From Astrocystis sublimbata (lineage: Eukaryota; Ascomycota; Sordariomycetes; Xylariales; Xylariaceae), in the NCBI GenBank assembly GCA_022453515.1, contig JAJNNY010000013.1, forward strand, positions 1 to 64,000: a stretch of 64,000 nt of DNA, given 5' to 3'. The notes under the pieces were generated by a model. The model was not told the origin of the DNA and ran no database searches. It was given only the letters and a program-made list of their open reading frames with translations. Shown here in pieces: positions 10,485 through 21,601 of the stretch (its first letter is position 1; every line of letters starts with the position of its first letter). A program made the position numbers and the translations under genes.

Positions 10485-12276
10485 GTACACTACCATAAGT
10501 GACTAGGTACTTAGAAGTAAGTAAATCGGAAAACCGAGTAAGCAGGGAATCCTGGAGGTCCCCAGGCTCGTCCACAGCTTACCAATTGGCAGGCGCTTTC
10601 CCATGCGGCAGCACTGTATGGAGTATCGCCAAACACCACAACTCAGAGCGTTCAGTGTAGTGCTCGTAAGGTACGCAGTGTGGACACATGAGATCCGGTA
10701 GAAATGGCTCATCGGGATATTGCGACTTCGCGTTTTATTACCGAAGTCACGCTATCGAGACACAAGATAAAAACCTAAATTGCACAACCAGCTTCTACTT
10801 TCAGCGAGAAAAACTTGTTCGAGTCTAATCGCCGACTAGCCGAGCAACGGACGAGGCGCGACAAATGCTTTAGTCAAGACTACCGAGATCGTTGAGCCAA
10901 GAAATATCAGCTGTTGGATAGGATTGAACGAGAGCGCCCCATCCTTCCCCAAAATCGTATGGAACGTTCTCCACGATTGTACATAGTAGGTCAGGTAGCA
11001 GGATATTGTGGACATTGGCCGGCGGCTACAGCAGAGCTCTGAAAGGCTGGAGCAGGGGGCAGTCTACCCTCGGCCTTTTGTTGGAGGGACACTCTGGACG
11101 TTGACTGGTCTGGACGCCCAGGTGGTCATCCAGAGGCTCCGATCGTTTACGTGCAACGATAGGATGAGCCCAAGCCCACGACCGGCAATATTCATGTCTC
11201 ACTTCACTCTGCTGATTTCGTCGCGCGCTCTTCTCCACGTACTAGCACACCGTATGCCAGCCAGGTGGTGTTGTGGAGCGTGTCTCAACGGCTCTTATAC
11301 AGCACACTAAGAGCTGGCCCTGCATCCCACACGCTTGTCGGGAAAGTCGGCCGCAGCAGACGTGGCCCGGTTGCTGCAGGTCCTCGTCTACCTGGGCTCG
11401 CCTGGGTGCACTGATCATTTCATCATTGTAAGATGCGGCACAATTTGGGGTGCTGCACCGCCCCACAATACTTACTTCAAATATGACGATGCCGCGATGC
11501 ATGTTGTAGCTCCCAGTCAGTGCAGTCACCAAGCGTTTTGTGTATGATTCAAATACCAGGCAGAGGTGGAAGCAGGTTTGAGAAGGTACGATTAGAGAGC
11601 TCAAGTGAGAAAACCGAGACCGGATGTTCGCCGCGCGCAGGATTGTGATTTATTCATGCGGATAGACCAGACCTCTCGTATTATAATGTAACCTTTCGTG
11701 CCCAATTGCCATTTTCGAGCACAATTCTCCAGGCTTCCCATGCAACGGAGGTGCACCTCCAATACCATATTGAGTAGCATTGTATTGGGTCGGCACTATG
11801 TCGACAGTGCTCACCCATTCCCGTTCGGGCTGTGATAGGAACACGATGTGAGACACCATCCCATTCTCTCTATGAGCCATCCTCTATCCCAGATGCTGTC
11901 GCATATGACTGACTTTCACGTGATGATGCCCGCCCTGCAATATCTCAGTTCTTTGCCAGATGGAGCAATTGACACTGACAATCTGCTGTGGCCTGCCGCA
12001 TCGGCTGCCACCTCGTCCCTGGAACCGCCGAACAAGCAAGCAGCCATGGTCATGGTGTATTGGTCATGCAAGCCGTCCACCAGCCTTGTGCAGACGCACA
12101 ACATCCGCAGAGTACATTCCAACTATACTGGTGTCACATAGACGCGCTGTGTACTACGCGAGTTGATCATATTGTACCACGTAAACCTGCGTGACTGACC
12201 AATGTCGGCATTGGCCAAACACCCCCTTAGCACGCAATCCGAGGCGCAATAGGCAGTTGTCCCGAACAAGGACAAA
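10485..12276. other. Intergenic, right arm, central element to RBG1
   Basis: This is the mirror of 7887-9678. The plus-strand frame 11008-11547 (TAA at 11308-11310) and the frame 11848-12141 lie in the same register, 840 bases apart. No domain is recognised and no splice chain joins them convincingly. Confidence 0.45.
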
Positions 12277-13749
12277 TCATTTCTTCACAATCGTGACTAT
12301 GGCATACACATTAGTTTATGCTCAGCAATCAGTCGCCGGGTGGATGCAGTGTGTATTTACCAATGTCCTCATCTGCCAGCTCGTGCGACAACCCCACACG
12401 TTGCGGTTGGTGTTTTACTGATTTGCCGTAAACGATTGCGTTTTTGAACTGCTCGGTGATGGTTCGATGGATTGCATTACACTTTGGAAATCTTCGGTTA
12501 ACCACAATGCTCATTCACGGCGCAGGTTTTGGAAACGTCAACTCACGAAGTCTTCCACGGTACACTTCGTAGAACGTAGTACGACGGGTTGCGAATAGTC
12601 CGGCAGTTTCCCCTTTGGTTTTGTGTAGACCCGTACTAGTTTCAACTTTTGCCACCTGGAAGAAAAGAGGTCAGCGCATACACCAATTTCTTCATGACAC
12701 CGCATCCAATACGCACATGACTTCCATCAGCTCATCGACATTCCACCCATGTTCCGAGCTGATCGGTACAGCGTTCGGAATCCGGTACAGAAGATCTAGT
12801 TCCTCGATACTTATAGCATCGATTTTGTTCAGGACGTAGATAACGGGTATGTAGCTGCGACCTCTCGCTTCCAACACATCAATTAGGTCGTCGATGGTTG
12901 CATCGCATCGAATAGCAATATCAGCCGAATTGATTCGGTACTCATTCATCACGGCCTTGATTTCGTCGTGGTCGATGTGGGTTAAAGGCTGGGTGCTCGT
13001 GATATTGAGACCACCCTTGTCCTTCTTCTTGAAAGTGATGTTCGGTGGCTCTTTGTTGATACGGATTCCAAACCCTTCTAATTCTGACTCGATCACTCGC
13101 TTGTCTGTTAAGGGCTTGTTCACATCCAACACTATGAAGATCAGATGGCATGTCTTGGCAACGGCAATGACCTGGCGACCACGACCTCGGCCGTCTTTAG
13201 CTCCTTCAATGATACCAGGAAGGTCGATCATTTGCAGTGGAGCACCTATCCAAATATTTAAAATCAGCAAAAGAGTAATGATAATCCCATTGGCGAGGCG
13301 TACCGTTGTACATGACCTGGCCAGGCACAGATGTCAGGGTCGTGAACTCATACGCTGCCGCCTCGGAATGCTGGCCTGTGAGTCTACTCATGAGTGTACT
13401 TTTCCCGACGGATGGAAATCCGATGAATCCAACACTAGCAACACCTGTTCTGGCGACATCGAAACCCGCTCCGCCGCCGCTGCCACCACCGGTAGACGGC
13501 GTGAGCAACTCCCGCTTCAGCTTCGCTAATTTTGCTTTCAACTGGCCAAGATGGAACGAAGTAGCTTTGTTTTTTTGAGTCCGAGCCATCTGTGATCATG
13601 CAGCCGATCAGCACACATTCGCCAACTCAAAATGCACCCGAGAACACATACCTCGGACTCGATCTCCTTGATCTGTTTACCAGTTAGCGATACCAGCAAC
13701 AACGATCCGACCCTCGTCTTATACTTGCCTTCTCCACAGTTGTCGACAT
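12277..13749 (-). CDS. RBG1: Developmentally regulated GTP-binding protein, RBG1/DRG1, right copy
   Basis: Inverted duplicate of the gene at 6414-7886. Exons in transcript order are 13729-13749, 13652-13672, 13304-13589, 12717-13245, 12547-12655, 12361-12481 and 12277-12296. The predicted 368-residue protein matches the left copy in every exon I compared, including the G1, G3 and G4 motifs and the TGS tail. Intron 5 is one base longer and intron 6 one base shorter than in the left copy, and splice sites are preserved. Having two intact copies of a normally single-copy ribosome-associated GTPase is unusual and follows from the palindrome. Confidence 0.95.
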
Positions 13750-16700
13750 GATTGCCAGATACTGCAACACGATGTGCTCCTATGAAAGTGTGATGTTGGC
13801 TTGATGTCGATCTGGTGTTGATTCGAGGTTGGGGTGATTGATAGCAATAGCAGTGTTCACCTAGGTAGGTCCGTCCCTTGGACTCAAGACTCAAGAGCGG
13901 CATGTGGGGCACTCCAGGAAAATCAGACATGATGTCAAACCCCGCAATTAGCCGATGATTATCCGGCACTGCGGGTTCCACCTATGTCACCTGGGCAGGC
14001 CTCAGACGTGTCTGGCTACAGCACTCTAACTCCCTGAACTGCGAGGTCGTCCGTCACCTTGGTGGAAGGCCATTGCTCATGAACAACACTGTTCATCGAG
14101 AAAATTCGAAGATACACCAATGGGTATATGTCCATACTATATGGTAGCTATCGTACGCTCTCTCATACAGCTTCTTTAAAGGATCATTACAGACCAGTAT
14201 CTGCATAACGGGTTTGGACCAATGATATAAAGAAAAGGTTGCTATTAGCATGAATGATGGTATGTATCTCGAATACCTCAACGGGAACTTTCTAGGCATA
14301 CGTAGTCATTTCATTTCATTCAAATGATTTAAATGAACCACACCAGCTAGGAAGTATACAGTCATGGGAATTGATACTACAAGATCGTGGTCGTGGGCAA
14401 TGTGTCGTAGTATATTGAGCAGGTTCAGCGTATCCATCAGCATGCCATGCATGGTGAATGCACTCGACCAGTACTCAGTAAGTTCCATGTTGGAAAAAGC
14501 ATAAATTATCGGTTGCTTGATGTCCAGCCGTCAATATAAATTCAATATGTCATGGAAAACTGGGATCTGACCTATGTTTAGCTTTCATCCATCTTTAGGC
14601 AGCTCGCCGCCACCTATTGTTAGCTTCGTGTTTTAAACGAATTTCTCAGAGCATACGAGCTCACGCTACTTCCACTCTCAATATAGTTTTTATAGGAAGT
14701 CGTGATCGATGTTAAAAAACAGAGCTACAGGTTAACCTGCAGGGTTGGGAGGGTTGTTCTTATTTACTCTCGATAAAGGCATTTTTTGGGCGATTCATGG
14801 GACTCGGAAGCCATTCAATTACTCCAATAAAGGTTATAATCAGAATGTCGTGGACATCAGTACAGTCAGTTGTCCTCAAGTGCGTGTTGGGATTATATTC
14901 TTACCATGCCACTGGTATGACCTTGACATCGAGGACTTCTTGACGCGCGCCTGTCGGAAACTAGGATTCAATACCAGGCCACAATGATACTAACAGCAGG
15001 GTGGTATCCAGTCTGGTAGCTTGATGGTTTGCATCACTTCTACATGCGATCACGCGAGTGAATCGTGACAGAGCTTGCCCATGGACCTTTACGCAGCAGT
15101 GCCTCGAGACGCACACGGAGTCTTGTAAGAACGCACCAACCCGCAACAAAATGTAAAGTCATATTATTATTGTTTTTGTTGTTGTTGAATGTGATATGCC
15201 CAAAGGCTTAGGTAAACACTACGAATGTGTGATGGGAGGTCATGGTACACATATTACATAGAGACTCAAGTAGAACACCTTATCCGTTCATTATATTGAA
15301 TTTGGTTGATTTGTTGCTAAGGCATATAGGCCACAAACGTACAAGAATCTACAATGTCACAGCTTCCTGATGATTACTCGTGGCCACTGATGATTGAATC
15401 TTCAAGTTGGCAGCCTTCTGTGCCGTCACATAACTGCAACCATGAATGGGACACCAACTAATACTTAGTAATGTGTAATTGTTATAATCAATCAAAAAAA
15501 CCTGACTAGTATAAGTAAAGCTTTCCCTAGTAATCAACTCTTCCTACATGTTAGTGATCAAAATGAAAACACCAGGATGTGTGTGGGCTTGGTAAAATCT
15601 CAACGCTGGTGACTTCCTGTCCAACCCTGTCTGCTGAACTGTATTTTTTGTTGTAACTTCTAGTGGGCAGCGAATGAACAGGAACATTTCATCTACCTAG
15701 CAACAAGTTTTTCTTGCCCAAACCTTGTTGTAGAACATCTGAGTGTATATTATAGGTAAGAGTGGCGAGCTAGTCTCCTCCCGCTCTCTCGTCCGTTCTC
15801 CCTTGAGGAACTGCTTAAAGTTAACAGCGGTGAGATACATCGAACTACGCGCTCAGTAAATAGAAATGGCTTTTGGGACCAGAAGTATTGATTCATTTCA
15901 TATCAGAGATGAATATGCCAACCCTCGCAACTCATGAAGCTAGTATATCAGGGTAATAGCTATTAGGTACTCCTGCGCATGATATAATACAAGGAATGCT
16001 GCTCGAACAAGTAGCACGATTAAACGACGAGCAAAACATAGTAAGCTTAGGAAGAGAACATTTGTCCTAAGTAAGTCGGACGTTACTGGAATACCGCTCA
16101 TATCGGCACGCTTTATCTTGGCTACACGTAATCAAGGATGGTGATGACTCCATCTGTGGTTCTTCACCCGAGAGGTGTGCCAAAAGTCATTGCGAAACAA
16201 GGAGTTACTCGCCAGAGACAGAGAGAGCGGAGTTAGGCTGCTATTGATGGGAATGCGTGATTGGACTGGGTGTTTCAAACGCCAAATCATAGCGGACATA
16301 TGACTTGATATGAGGAACGGGAACAGCAACGGCAACGGCAACAAGTACGTATATATATATCTATATATGCCTCCGAGGTGTCATTACAAAGCCGTCGAGG
16401 TCACGTTCAACCTAAGGGCAGCGTCAGTCGCAAGCCATCCTATAAACTAATACACCAACAGTGTTTCCTGTCTCCTACCCCTTACGCTTCGTTGCGAACC
16501 TCACAGTTACAACGTGATGAATTAGATCATTATATAGAATTGCCCCTTGAAAATACAATGACAAAGGTAGCTTGCAGGTTGGAGAAGAAATCTCCCCAGA
16601 GATGAAAAAAAGAAAGGTTGTTGACATGGTTAGATTAGGTACCTTGGGCGGCCAGTCAATACACGTTTTAAATGCATACATGCATTTAAGCTACTTGAGT

Positions 16701-16845
16701 TGGGTTAGGTAAAGTAGATTGCTCGTGGCAGTTCCCCATGGCTTCCACCATGTAAAAAGGTCAAAACTGAGGCGAGTCAACCCACCAACATGCCCCTCAG
16801 TCGTCAGTGATTCACCAATTCGCCGAGTCGCCGAATACAAACAAC
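13750..16845. other. Intergenic, right arm between RBG1 and DFG10
   Basis: This is the mirror of 3318-6413, with no supported gene. It contains the T7 (A7 at 15494-15500) and C4 (16543-16546) alleles of two run-length differences, the AT tract near 16350 and the promoter hairpin near 16668-16689. Confidence 0.6.
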
Positions 16846-17889
16846 ATGGAGGTGGCTGCCTCAGTCTTCGACAAAGCGATGGCCCTTAGCCCGACAGAAA
16901 TCTGCCAGCTGTTCTACGTGCTGAGCGCAGCCGCCGTGCTAGCGGTCGCCGCAGTGCCAGAGACGACCCAGCGACTACTGACACAATATGGTGCTCGTAG
17001 TTGTCGCGATACTGCTACCGCATCTCCAAAGAGCTCGAAAGACCGCGTTGTTAGCGACCGGGAGCCTGAGGACGATGCCAACGCGGGGGTTTTCTATCGT
17101 CTCATACGTGGGTTCACGTCGGTGGGCCAGATTCCACATTCTTGGTTCATTCACTTCTACATTCTCTCCTTGGGTTGCACGATATTCTGGGCGACCCAGC
17201 TCGCCACCAATGGAGCAGTATTGCAGCTCATTGTTCAGCATCAGCTTGCCAAAGGCGCATTGCCATCCATGACTATGAGCCAGGTTTTTCTGGCTTGGCT
17301 TCTGATGGGCCTGCAGGGAGCGAGGCGGCTGTATGAGTGCCTGGCTATCCTACGACCATCGTCCTCTAGCATGTGGATTATCCATTGGCTACTTGGAAAC
17401 GGCTTCTACTTATGCACAAGTGTAGCTGTATGGATCGAGGGATCCAGTGAGTTGCTGTGCCCCCTACGAGATTCCTCACCGTGTATTGACCTGGACGCAG
17501 GGGCGATACAATGTTCAGGCCCAAGCTGTCTAGGTCTCGAGTTTCCGCCTCCAAAATCGATCATTGCCAGCTCCGTGTTTCTCGCAGCGTGGTTTATGCA
17601 ATATCGATGCCATCGGTATCTTGCTGGGTTGAAGAAGTACTCGCTTCCAGACGAGGGCATGTTTCGGTACTTGGTTTCCCCACACTATACTTGTGAATGC
17701 CTGATCTACTTGTCGATGGCGGTATTGGCGGCTCCCGAAGGCCTGTTGTACAACCGGACTCTGATACTCGCATGCTTGTTTATCTCGGTCAATCTAGGCG
17801 TCACTGCGAACGGGACCAAGCTGTGGTATAGCGAGAAGTTCGGCGACGGCGTGCGAGGGAAATGGAAGATGATACCGCTGTTGTTTTAG
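16846..17889 (+). CDS. DFG10: Polyprenol reductase, DFG10/SRD5A3 family
   Basis: A single exon of 347 residues. The family reduces the alpha-isoprene unit of polyprenol to make dolichol in the ER membrane, feeding N-glycosylation. Several hydrophobic segments are visible (about 18-36, 98-120, 145-157, 175-195, 239-250 and 285-320). Family landmarks include RRLYECL (160-166), SPHYTCE (278-284) and the C-terminal WKMIP (340-344). The ATG at 16846 was chosen because the 13 codons before it have no ATG. The gene lies tail to tail with the ALKBH6-like gene, with only 21 bp between stop codons, so the transcripts almost certainly overlap at their 3' ends. The left-arm copy is frameshifted after residue 249. 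Confidence 0.88.
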   Translation: MEVAASVFDKAMALSPTEICQLFYVLSAAAVLAVAAVPETTQRLLTQYGARSCRDTATASPKSSKDRVVSDREPEDDANAGVFYRLIRGFTSVGQIPHSWFIHFYILSLGCTIFWATQLATNGAVLQLIVQHQLAKGALPSMTMSQVFLAWLLMGLQGARRLYECLAILRPSSSSMWIIHWLLGNGFYLCTSVAVWIEGSSELLCPLRDSSPCIDLDAGAIQCSGPSCLGLEFPPPKSIIASSVFLAAWFMQYRCHRYLAGLKKYSLPDEGMFRYLVSPHYTCECLIYLSMAVLAAPEGLLYNRTLILACLFISVNLGVTANGTKLWYSEKFGDGVRGKWKMIPLLF

Positions 17890-17910
17890 CTTTGGCCTTC
17901 GTAGGCGAGT

Positions 17911-18696
17911 CTACCATTTCCGCTGGCCAAGCAGAAGACCGAGCTTTTTATCCAGCTTTGAAACATTTAGTACGTCGCGGTAGGTAAGACTAGTTCGCGT
18001 CTGGCGCATGTTTCGGCCGCTGTGGAATAGTGAACTCGGTCGCAGTAAGGACCAATTCGCTACTGTCTCTTCCGAAAGCTGCGTGTCTTCCGTAATGTCA
18101 TCGATGCCATGGAGAAAGTCTGTGTAAAGATCCGCGGTTGTGATTAGAAGGCTTCTAGGTTCTTGCAAGATCCTCCAAGACGGGTCCTTGTTGAGCGTGC
18201 CGTCGCCCCTCATCTCATGTATGTTCAAGCATATAGAAGCAGCCAAGCTGACTGTGCAGACGATGGGATGATAGGCGGCGCCGTCCTTGTGAGGCATTAT
18301 ACCAACACCGGGCGGATATTCGTTGATGAGCACGTGGTTTGGGCGTGTATGGGGGCTGTCGGCGAATATGTGCGGGCGGCCTTGATCGAGAGGAAGCGAC
18401 TGCAAGCGGGTAACGATGGGGGCTTCGAGCCATGGTGGCAGGGGCGCATCCACCAACTTGTTATTGATGAGGTCCGAGGGCCAAGCCTGCAGTCGACGGC
18501 GGCTCAGCTGCTTCCACCGCGGCTTTGGGGCGGAGACTATCTTGTCGAGGATGAGTTTCTCTTCGGCTTCGGTGATGAATTCGGAGATGTAGAAAGCGGC
18601 GGAGGGCAAATGGTGCACACGTGCGCCTTCGAGGGACGGGGGCAGCGAGAGCCCAGGCAGTGCGTCCATTCTCGTCGCCTCAGCCTCGGCCACCAT
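17911..18696 (-). CDS. AlkB-family 2-oxoglutarate dioxygenase, ALKBH6-like
   Basis: A single exon of 261 residues. The family are Fe(II)/2-oxoglutarate oxygenases; ALKBH6 is proposed to act on alkylated nucleic acid, but its physiological substrate is not settled. The sequence shows the PRWKQLSRRRLQ segment (59-70), VLINEYPPGVGIMPHKDG with H136xD138 as iron ligands, H196 as probable third ligand, and R234/R240 in the RTSLTYRDV motif that contacts 2-oxoglutarate. The start is taken at the ATG at 18696; an in-frame ATG nine codons later is an alternative. The left-arm copy is frameshifted. Confidence 0.88.
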   Translation of the reverse strand: MVAEAEATRMDALPGLSLPPSLEGARVHHLPSAAFYISEFITEAEEKLILDKIVSAPKPRWKQLSRRRLQAWPSDLINNKLVDAPLPPWLEAPIVTRLQSLPLDQGRPHIFADSPHTRPNHVLINEYPPGVGIMPHKDGAAYHPIVCTVSLAASICLNIHEMRGDGTLNKDPSWRILQEPRSLLITTADLYTDFLHGIDDITEDTQLSEETVANWSLLRPSSLFHSGRNMRQTRTSLTYRDVLNVSKLDKKLGLLLGQRKW

Positions 18697-20164
18697 GGCT
18701 GGCTCGGCTGGCTCGCTGGTTCGCCGGTTCACTGGACAGTAGGTAGGTAGTACCTGGTGCTTAGGTGGCGTGAAGATCTCTGTTTGGTCCCCATGCGCGT
18801 GCCTCGCGTGCCCCAGTCTCGCCAGTATCCAGTATCAGAATCGGACAACACACTCGGTACATATCGTGCGTATCAGTCGACAGGGAGGGCGTTCTCGAGT
18901 GAGCCCTGTAGGGCTGCCTGCTACCTACCTAGTCAGTAACAGTCGAGCAGTAGGCGTGCGAGGGCGTGTATCGTATGAGGCTCGTAGGCGCAGGCGGGTT
19001 GTGTGCACATGGATAACAAGCGGCCCCCAAGACAAGATGATGCAACTTGCAATTGAAGATCTCGCCGGGTGTGGGGGCGAAGGGCCTAAGTACTACCTAG
19101 TATTTCTCAATTAATTCGCTTCCAGTCGAGCCAGTGATGTGATTGCTGTGCTTGGCCAATTTATGACGCTCCAGTAGCGGATGCATCTAACCTGTTATGG
19201 ATGGCGTGTTTATGCTATGGAGGGCGAGGGAGGGCAGGTAGTTCTCGCCTAGGTAGTCGGGCGTACGAGTACTACCTAGGTACCTAGGTAGGCACCTAAA
19301 GAGGCACTCAGTAGAGCGCGCACCAAGGCTGGCACAGTGCATCTGACACCGTCATTGTCGCTGTGCCGTTCCCTCGCTTGCTAGGCTCGCCAGGCCACTG
19401 GGCATGAGTATAAGTGTACGAAGACGTGTGAGGACTGAAGACACATCCGCATAAGTATGGGTATGTACTTACATACGAAAAGGATCCGCAAATATTCGTG
19501 CTTAGACAAATAGTAGTATCTACTAGTAAGTATTTGCATATGTACTATGTACGCGAACATGAAGCCGCCGTCAGACGATCGAGGCAAGGTCGCTGAGTGG
19601 CGACGATGGATTCTTCCACTTCTGCTCTGCAAGGTAAAGGGAAGACAGGGCTCGACAGGGCTCGACAGGGCTCGACAGGGCACCACCCTCGCCCCATACA
19701 GAGAGTCTCACAACAGTACAAACGACGCTTACTTACGAGTACTCGTACATCTCAAATCTCGCCATCCGTTTTTATCTTGGGCCGTGTGACCGTCAGACCG
19801 TGGAGCGACCTTCTAGTAGGAGCGGGCATCGGAAGGGCCTTGGTTCGAACTTGGAAGCCTGCCCAGCCTGCCCAGCTCGCCCAGCTCGCCCAGTGAGTGA
19901 GTGCCCTGGACAGACCGAGCAATAAGAAGAAAGTGCAGTTTGCGGCAGTATCGGCCAACTGGCCTTCCAGCCTTTGGATGCTGCCTGCTCTGCGGTGCAG
20001 TAGTACTCGTACCTACCTACCTTAGGTACCTATGTACGTGTTGACAGTTGAACACTGATTTCTGCGCGACTGGAGACTGACTGGGCATTCGCAAATTGTC
20101 CATCTCCCCAACGACACCTAGCGGTGCAAGCAGCGTGCTTGATCGTGCCAGTCGCCAGTCGAGC
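18697..20164. other. Intergenic, outer right arm
   Basis: This is the mirror of 1-1468. It holds the same CCTAGGTA-type words (near 19265-19295 and 20010-20035) and the 10-bp tandem repeat (19645-19684). Two run-length differences against the left arm lie at 19103-19105 and 19133. No gene is supported. Confidence 0.6.
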
Positions 20165-21601
20165 CAGTTTTCTGACCCAGTCCCGCCAGTCCTGTTTAGC
20201 AACCTCCAGGGGGGGCTTGGGTCCTGCCCTTGGCAAGTATGACCAAGATACTCCCGAGTAGAGAGCAACATGCAGCAATGCAGAGCGCCGCCGAGCTGCT
20301 TAGATCAGGACTTGGACCAGGACTTGGCTCGCGGCCCCTCGGCCCCTGTAGGGTCGCAGCGGGCTAGTCCGCGTACGGTCTAGCACAGCCTAGCGCACAC
20401 TGCTAGACTCGACGCTACGCTGTAAAAGGGATGGCTGCGCTTCTCTCGACGGAGCTATGTGGAGCGGCCTCCAAAGTGGCGCTCAGAAGTGGTGCTTGTC
20501 GAGGTGGTGCCGGAGGCGTGTCTGATACTGTACGGTCTACGAGTACCGTTGGATCGTCGACTTGTGCAACGTGCGGGAAATGTTGCGTCTGTCTGCCAAC
20601 ACCTGCTTACGTCCTACCTGAGAGCACACGCATCGCATGTACACGTACACGTTGTACTTACTCGACCTCAGGCAGTGGGCGAGACAAGACAACCTTGGAG
20701 ACCTCGAATAGGTATATGCGGCAGGCCTTGCAGCAGGCGAGCAGGCTGCCATCGCCCTCCATCTCCATGGCCCCCCGAGCCCCCCCCCATGCTCGACTTC
20801 CCGTCCGGGCCCCGTCCTACTGCCTTAGCTTAGACCTGGTTCCAAACGTCCCTGCAATCTGCCCACGGTGCCGGCTGTAGGTAGGTATGCGTAGGTAAGA
20901 TATAGGTACATCGGTAGGCGTACTCGCACCTAACCCGGTGCTGGGAAGGTACATATGTACCTACCTAGGTACCTTAGGTAGACCGTGGGAGTGCTATCGC
21001 AGCTGGCTGGGCTGGGCTGGGCTGGGTACTGGCTGCTGGCTGCTGGCTGCTCTCTGTTTCTGCTAACAAGTTCCGCCTGCAAATCGCTGGGGCCAGCCAA
21101 TACACCTCCCGCTCTGCTCTGCTCTTCTCTCCTCGTGCTGGTGGTCTTGTGCATCCATCCTGCTCTTCTCCCCGAGCACTCCTCCATCCTTCTCTCACCT
21201 ACCACAGACTCGCAGACTACCATTCTCCAATCCGCTCTCGTTACTGATCAGAAGATACCCTACCCAACTCCCACCCGCCCGCACGTTTCAATAACAATAA
21301 TAGTACGCCCTCCCCCAGTGCATCTCGACCGTAGTCTGAACATAGCTCCCCTTTCGCCCGGCACCCGCTACCCACCCTCTCGTCCTGCTGTCTTCGACTG
21401 CTACACTATTCGACTCGCAACCGGCCGCGCCGACCTACAGTGACTCGAGATCGACTACACGAGAAGTCTGCCACGGCACAAATCCACAGGCTACATACAA
21501 CTCCGGGCCCTAACCGCCGCCGCCATCATCTCTAGCCTACCACGCCGACGAGTGGCCATCATGGTGTACTGTATGAGAGCCTGGTATATGAAATAAATGC
21601 T
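20165..21601. other. Upstream region of Hos4-like gene
   Basis: GC-rich sequence with GGTACCTA-type words at 20878-20985, GGCTG repeats at 21003-21050 and a pyrimidine-rich stretch at 21100-21480 typical of a fungal promoter and 5' leader. Open frames here are composition-driven and have no recognisable similarity. Confidence 0.55.

Larger units (their letters stand above)
10244..20164. repeat. Right arm of giant palindrome
   Basis: This is the inverted copy of the left arm. All three genes have intact reading frames here. The base at 20164 pairs with base 1; sequence from 20165 on cannot be compared because the left partner lies outside the window. The point where the repeat truly ends is therefore not visible. 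Confidence 0.97.

Noticed and set aside
19840..19860. B-box-like GGTTCGAA
   Set aside because: No A box or cloverleaf pairing lies upstream; the mirror copy in the left arm is equally unsupported.
1..20164. Palindrome as a telomere or rDNA minichromosome
   Set aside because: No telomere repeats and no rRNA sequence are present, and the right arm continues into ordinary single-copy genes.
20431..21443. Frames of 124-152 codons upstream of the Hos4-like gene
   Set aside because: Overlapping GC-rich or pyrimidine-rich frames on both strands with no similarity; better explained as promoter and leader.
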